A stretch of 64,000 nt of DNA from contig NZ_JAPDHZ010000004.1 in the NCBI RefSeq assembly GCF_029525555.1, forward strand, positions 248,001-312,000. The letters are read 5' to 3'. This DNA is from Cohnella ginsengisoli (GTDB lineage: Bacteria > Bacillota > Bacilli > Paenibacillales > Paenibacillaceae). The position numbers and the translations under genes were made by a program. Below the pieces are notes generated by a model that saw nothing but the letters and a program-made list of their open reading frames with translations, was not told the origin of the DNA and searched no databases. Shown in pieces: positions 56,922 through 64,000 of this stretch (its first letter is position 1; each line of letters opens with the position of its first letter).

Positions 56922-58053
56922 ATGCAAGCGAGACTATTACTTGAAGACGGCACCCTGTTTACGGGACAATCGTTCGGCGCGGAAGGCGCGTCGGTCGGCG
57001 AGGTCGTATTTAATACGGGCATCACAGGATATCAAGAGGTCATCTCGGATCCGTCGTACTGCGGGCAAATCGTCACCATGACGTTTCCGCTTATCGGCAA
57101 CTACGGCATCACGCGCGACGACTTCGAGTCGGTGCGGCCGTTCATCCACGGCTTCGTCACGCGCCGCTACGAGGAAGTGCCGAGCAACTGGCGCGCCCAG
57201 GATTCCCTCGGCCGCTTGCTCAAGGAATACGGCATCATCGGCATCAGCGAAGTCGACACCCGCATGCTGACGCGGATCATTCGCCGCCACGGCGTCATGA
57301 AGGGCATTCTGACGACGGGAAGCGAGCGCGTCGAGGAGCTGCAAGAGCGCATGGGCACGACGCCGCTGCCGCGCAACCAGGTCGCCTGGACGTCCACGAA
57401 AAACGTATTTTCGAGCCCGGGCACCAAGGAGCGCATCGTGCTGATCGATTACGGCGCGAAAAGCGGCATCCTGCGCGAGCTGACGCAACGCGGCTGCGAT
57501 GTCATCGTCGTGCCGCACAACACGACGGCCGACGAGATCCGCCGACTGCATCCGGACGGCATCCAGCTGTCCAACGGCCCCGGCGACCCCAAGGACGTGC
57601 CGGAGTCGGTCGAGACGGTCCGCCAGCTGCTCGGCGAATATCCGATCTTCGGCATCTGCCTCGGCCATCAGCTGTTCGCGCTCGCTTGCGGCGCGGACAC
57701 GGATAAGCTGAAGTTCGGCCACCGCGGCGGCAACCACCCGGTCAAGGAGCTCGAATCCGGCCGCTGCTACATCACTTCGCAAAACCACGGCTACACCGTC
57801 AAGGAAGAGTCCGTTGCGGGCACCGACCTCGTCGTGACGCATATCAACAACAACGATAAGACGATCGAAGGCCTGAAGCACGCCAAGCACCCGGCCTTCA
57901 GCGTCCAGTACCATCCGGAAGCCGCTCCCGGCCCGTTCGACAGCAGCTATCTGTTCGACCAGTTCCTGGACATGATCCGCGAGCACAAGCTGAAAAACCC
58001 CGAACGCCCGCGGCAAGCGCAATTGTCGGAGATGCTGAGAGGAGAACTGCAGT

Positions 58054-58067
<14 letters not shown>
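56922..58067 (+). CDS. carA: Carbamoyl-phosphate synthase small subunit
   Basis: Glutaminase subunit. 381 residues: FNTGITGYQEVISDPSYCGQ, SNGPGDPKDVP, GICLGHQLFALA with the catalytic Cys, and VQYHPEAAPGP. ATG at 56922 has GCGAGGAG upstream. Overlaps carB by 14 bases. Confidence 0.95.
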
Positions 58068-61269
<3,202 letters not shown>

Positions 61270-61387
61270 TAATAGCGCGCCATGCCCGGTCTTCCGCCAG
61301 CTTCATCGGCGGCGGATCGGGCTTCTATATGGGCGAAAGGCGGGAAAAACCCGTAGAAACGAGTCCAATACCGAAACGGGAAGGCGG

Positions 61388-62140
61388 ATGAACACGATGA
61401 CGTTATCGCTGACGCGCAAGGAAGCGGCGGCCAAGATCATGGTCGGGCTGGACAAGCCCGACGCCGAAGCCGCATTGCAAGTCGCCAGCCGGCTAGAAGG
61501 CACGGGCTGCTGGGTCAAGGTCGGCATGGAGCTGTTCTACGCCGCCGGACACGAGATCGTGCGGGAACTGAAGAAGATTGGCTTCAAGATTTTCCTCGAC
61601 CTGAAAATGCACGATATCCCGAACACGGTGCGCGGCGGCGCGCGCAGCATCGCGCGCATGGGCGTCGATATGTTCAACGTGCACGCGGCCGGCGGCAGCG
61701 CGATGATGCAAGCGGCCATGCAGGGCGTGAACGACGCCGTCGAAGCGGGCGAAGCGCAGTCCGCGCCGCTCGTCATCGCCGTCACGCAGCTGACGAGCAC
61801 GAGCCGGGAGACGTTGAACGGCGAGATCGGCATCGCGGGCAGCGTAGAGGAGGCTGTCGTGCGCTACGCCGTGCTCGCGAAGCATGCCGGCCTGCAGGGC
61901 GTCGTCGCCTCGCCGCTCGAGGTAGAGGCGATCAAAGCCGCCTGCGGCGAGGGCTTTCTGACGGTGACGCCGGGCATTCGCCCGGCCGGCGCCGCGCTTG
62001 GCGACCAGGCGCGCGTGACGACGCCGCGGGAAGCGGTAGACGGCGGCACCGATTATCTGGTCATCGGCCGGCCCATCGTAGCTGAGCCGGACCCGGCGCA
62101 GGCGCTCGAATCCATTTTGAAGGAGCTGACCGAATCATGA
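61388..62140 (+). CDS. pyrF: Orotidine 5'-phosphate decarboxylase
   Basis: Converts OMP to UMP. 250 residues: MVGLDKPD, the catalytic FLDLKMHDIPNTV, TPGIRP, and VIGRPIVAEPDP. ATG at 61388 (or 61397) follows GGGAAGG. It comes after carB with a 118-base gap where other Bacilli carry pyrK-pyrD. Overlaps pyrE by four bases. Confidence 0.94.
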   Translation: MNTMTLSLTRKEAAAKIMVGLDKPDAEAALQVASRLEGTGCWVKVGMELFYAAGHEIVRELKKIGFKIFLDLKMHDIPNTVRGGARSIARMGVDMFNVHAAGGSAMMQAAMQGVNDAVEAGEAQSAPLVIAVTQLTSTSRETLNGEIGIAGSVEEAVVRYAVLAKHAGLQGVVASPLEVEAIKAACGEGFLTVTPGIRPAGAALGDQARVTTPREAVDGGTDYLVIGRPIVAEPDPAQALESILKELTES

Positions 62141-62790
62141 GCGAATCCGTAAACCTTGCGCAGCTGCCGTCCGTCATCGCTGGCGCGCTGCTCGACATCG
62201 GCGCCGTATCGCTGCGCCCCCAAGACCCGTTCACCTGGACGAGCGGCATCAAGTCGCCGATCTACTGCGACAACCGGCTGACGATGTCCTACCCGGCGAT
62301 CCGCCGCACGATCGCGGAGGGCTTCGCAGCCGTCATCCGCGACAAGTATCCGGACTGCGAGGCCGTCGCGGGCATCGCGACCGGCGGCATTCCCCATGCG
62401 GCTTGGATCGCAGACATCCTCGGCCTGCCGATGCTGTACGTACGCGACAAAGCCAAGGGACACGGCAAGACGAACCAGATCGAAGGTCACTTCAAGCCGG
62501 GGCAAAAGGTCGTTTTGATCGAGGACCTGATCTCGACCGGCGGCAGCTCGCTCAAAGCGGCTGTCGCCGTGCGCGACGCCGACTGCGAAGTGCAGGGCGT
62601 CATCGCGATCTTCACGTACCAGTTCCAGAGCGCGCTGGACGCGTTCGCCGCCGAGTCGGTGCCGCTCGACACGCTGTCGAGCTACAGCGCGCTGATCGAT
62701 GTCGCGCTGTCGCGCGGCGCGGTCCGGGAGCAGGACGTGGCGTTGCTGCAGGAATGGCGCCGGGACCCGAAGGCGTTCGTCTGGGCTTAA
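62137..62790 (+). CDS. pyrE: Orotate phosphoribosyltransferase
   Basis: Joins orotate and PRPP to form OMP. 217 residues: TSGIKSPIYCDNR, GIATGGIPHAAWIA, RDKAKGHGKTNQIEG, and the PRPP motif VLIEDLISTGGSS. Starts within the pyrF stop (ATGA) and ends at a strong terminator, closing the operon. Confidence 0.95.
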   Translation: MSESVNLAQLPSVIAGALLDIGAVSLRPQDPFTWTSGIKSPIYCDNRLTMSYPAIRRTIAEGFAAVIRDKYPDCEAVAGIATGGIPHAAWIADILGLPMLYVRDKAKGHGKTNQIEGHFKPGQKVVLIEDLISTGGSSLKAAVAVRDADCEVQGVIAIFTYQFQSALDAFAAESVPLDTLSSYSALIDVALSRGAVREQDVALLQEWRRDPKAFVWA

Positions 62791-62807
62791 TCGAGCTCGG
62801 CAAAAAT

Positions 62808-62849
62808 AAGCCCGGCCTTTCGTCCGATCGGACGAGAAGCCGGGCTTTT
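62808..62849 (+). terminator. Terminator of the pyr operon
   Basis: AAGCCCGGC / GCCGGGCTT with an inner CGTCC/GGACG stem and TTTT. Confidence 0.88.
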
Positions 62850-63012
62850 CGCCATCAATCGGGCCTGGCAGCCACGGATGACAAATTGTTAATGCGCCGC
62901 TTTCCTTTTCGTTGATTCAATCCGCGCTCACCGGGTTAATGAAGATCAATACGGTGCAAACGAGACGCTGGAACGAATAGATAACAACGACAAAGAGAGG
63001 TTGATTTTAATC

Positions 63013-63258
63013 ATGAACACCGACATCTACCAACAATTGCTGACCGAAACCGAAGATCTGCTTTATCGGGTACGCATTTACGACCGCGACATGGTTCACA
63101 CCGACGAAATTATCGAGATGGACCAGACGCATGAGATGATCAGCAGCTTGCGCTGGATGGGCGAGAGCGAGATGTTCCGTACCAAAGCGATCGAGAAGCT
63201 CATCCGGATGCGTCACCGTCTGATGACGATGATGGAGGATCTGCTGTTTACCGCTTAA
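63013..63258 (+). CDS. Unknown 81-residue helical protein
   Basis: ATG at 63013 with AGAGAGG about 12 bases upstream; followed directly by a terminator, so a single-gene unit. The peptide is rich in Met, Glu, Asp and Arg with predicted amphipathic helices (QQLLTETEDLLYRV, TKAIEKLIRMRHRLMTMM), without signal peptide or cysteines. I do not recognise the family. Confidence 0.7.
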   Translation: MNTDIYQQLLTETEDLLYRVRIYDRDMVHTDEIIEMDQTHEMISSLRWMGESEMFRTKAIEKLIRMRHRLMTMMEDLLFTA

Positions 63259-63265
63259 GTAAAAG

Positions 63266-63313
63266 ACCTTCGGCCTTCCGCTGCGACAGCGGACGATGTC
63301 CGAAGGTTTTTTT
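63266..63313 (+). terminator. Terminator after unknown small gene
   Basis: ACCTTCGG / CCGAAGGT with inner CCGCT/AGCGG stem and T7 tract. Confidence 0.88.
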
Positions 63314-63470
63314 GTATGCAGCGCTTTGCAGCGCTATGCAGCCGATCCGACGTTTCGGATGTCTCGACCGCTCCGATGAAAATTTTCGATGCCCGCCATC
63401 GATACCCTTCATCCGAAAATAACGCCAAAAGCGTTGTTTGAAAACCGGAGCGCTGGTAATATCTATCATC
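63314..63470 (+). other. Spacer before riboswitch
   Basis: About 157 bases with a short GCAGCGCT direct repeat (63318 onward) and no gene. The promoter for the riboswitch transcript should lie here but none is convincing. Confidence 0.4.
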
Positions 63471-63621
63471 AAACGGAAGGGTTTCTAGGGAGCCGACGCC
63501 TCGCAGCCAGCGGAGCGGTCGAACCGAGCGAGACCGAAGAGGCGATAGCCTCCTTACACCGTAGGGATAAAAGACCTTCGGCAAGTTCCGCCACGAGGCG
63601 GATTTGCCGCGGGTCTTTTTT
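63471..63621 (+). promoter_or_regulatory. ykkC-class riboswitch (guanidine-I-like) with terminator
   Basis: Conserved blocks in order: CTAGGG followed by CCG (63485-63495), CCGAGCGAGACC (63524-63535), ACACCG (63555-63560), and AGGGATAAAAG (63563-63573), as in ykkC-class aptamers. P1 forms from GGAAGG (63475-63480) and CCTTC (63574-63578). The 3' side of P1 also belongs to the 5' arm of a terminator (AAGACC...GGGTCTTTTTT), so ligand binding should turn the downstream gene on. Ligand subtype (guanidine, ppGpp or PRPP) is not settled. Confidence 0.65.
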
Positions 63622-63666
63622 GCTTTGACAGCTGGATGCGCGATTCGGAAAAAGGGGGGTACCGAG

Positions 63667-64000
63667 ATGAAACTGGCACTCGAGGCAAGAGCGCTCGGCA
63701 AGACATTCAGAGTAAAGGAAAAGCGGGCGGGACTGCGCGGCAGCCTGAGGTCGCTGTTCGCGCCGGAATGGAAGGAAAAGACCGCGGTCGACCGCATCGA
63801 TCTATCCGTGGCGGCCGGGGAAACGGTCGCGCTGCTCGGCCCGAACGGCGCAGGCAAGTCGACGACGATCAAAATGCTGACCGGCATATTGCATCCGACC
63901 GCCGGAGAGGCGACCGTGGCGGGACTGACGCCTTGGCGGGAGCGGACGAAGCTGGCCTACCGGATCGGCACCGTGTTCGGGCAGAAATCTCAGCTGTGGT
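63667..64000 (+). CDS. ABC exporter ATP-binding protein (partial, 3' end outside window)
   Basis: First 111 residues of an ABC ATPase of the ABC-2 (drug/viologen exporter-like) type: AVDRIDLSVAAGETVALLG, Walker A GPNGAGKSTT, and GTVFGQKSQLW at the Q-loop. The GLTPWRERTKLAYRIG segment is typical of the DUF/ABC-2 exporter group. ATG at 63667 has GGGGGG upstream. A ykkC-class riboswitch precedes it, suggesting export of guanidine or a related compound. Confidence 0.85.
   Translation, partial: MKLALEARALGKTFRVKEKRAGLRGSLRSLFAPEWKEKTAVDRIDLSVAAGETVALLGPNGAGKSTTIKMLTGILHPTAGEATVAGLTPWRERTKLAYRIGTVFGQKSQLW

Overview
The window is chromosomal DNA from a high-GC, endospore-forming Firmicute, most likely Paenibacillaceae (Cohnella or Paenibacillus-like). 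The sporulation genes spoIIGA-sigE-sigG, spoVD, a YlaJ-type spore lipoprotein and a GerR/RsfA-type regulator, the bacillithiol gene bshC, a DAP-type murE and a Bacillus-like gene order all support this. No tRNA, rRNA, CRISPR array or prophage was seen.

Layout. 1-12.2 kb: housekeeping and yla-type genes (typA, a ylaH-like gene, an LCP protein, a ylaJ-type lipoprotein, phoH), then a solute-binding-like protein, a coiled-coil exported protein, DUF2626, a GerR/RsfA regulator, panE and DUF3397. 12.2-16.1 kb: a TspO/MBR-like gene, bshC and an S-adenosylhomocysteine hydrolase. 16.1-36.6 kb: the division and cell-wall cluster mraZ-rsmH-ftsL-pbpB-spoVD-murE-murF-mraY-murD-ftsW/spoVE-murG-murB-murA-divIB-ftsA-ftsZ, with MraZ-type GTGG repeats in front and a predicted sigma-H promoter before ftsA. 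36.7-39.8 kb: an AT-richer accessory island with an HD-GYP protein, an array of about 20-bp repeats, an IS1595-like transposase-derived gene behind a sigma-A promoter plus LexA box, and inverted copies of the repeat. 39.8-46.7 kb: spoIIGA-sigE-sigG-ylmC-pgeF-ylmE-sepF-ylmG-ylmH-divIVA. 46.7-54.7 kb: T-box-controlled ileS, a DUF5665 protein, a DksA/YteA protein, lspA, an rluD family gene and dapL. 54.7-62.8 kb: a PyrR-attenuated pyrR-pyrC-carA-carB-pyrF-pyrE operon that lacks pyrB, pyrK and pyrD. 62.8-64 kb: an unknown small protein, then a ykkC-class riboswitch in front of an ABC exporter ATPase that runs off the window.

Data caveat. At least 22 single-site reading-frame breaks interrupt genes that are otherwise intact and well conserved. 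Almost all lie in mononucleotide runs, mainly G5-G8, and all but two are repaired by removing one base. This looks like systematic homopolymer over-calling in the underlying sequence. Such genes are annotated below across the break as one CDS, with the break position given.

Most unusual biology. The island at 38.1-39.6 kb combines a transposase-derived protein that appears to lack the usual acidic catalytic motif, an SOS-type promoter and dispersed repeats bracketing the gene in inverted orientation. It resembles a REP/RAYT-like arrangement built on a different transposase family. This is inference from one locus.
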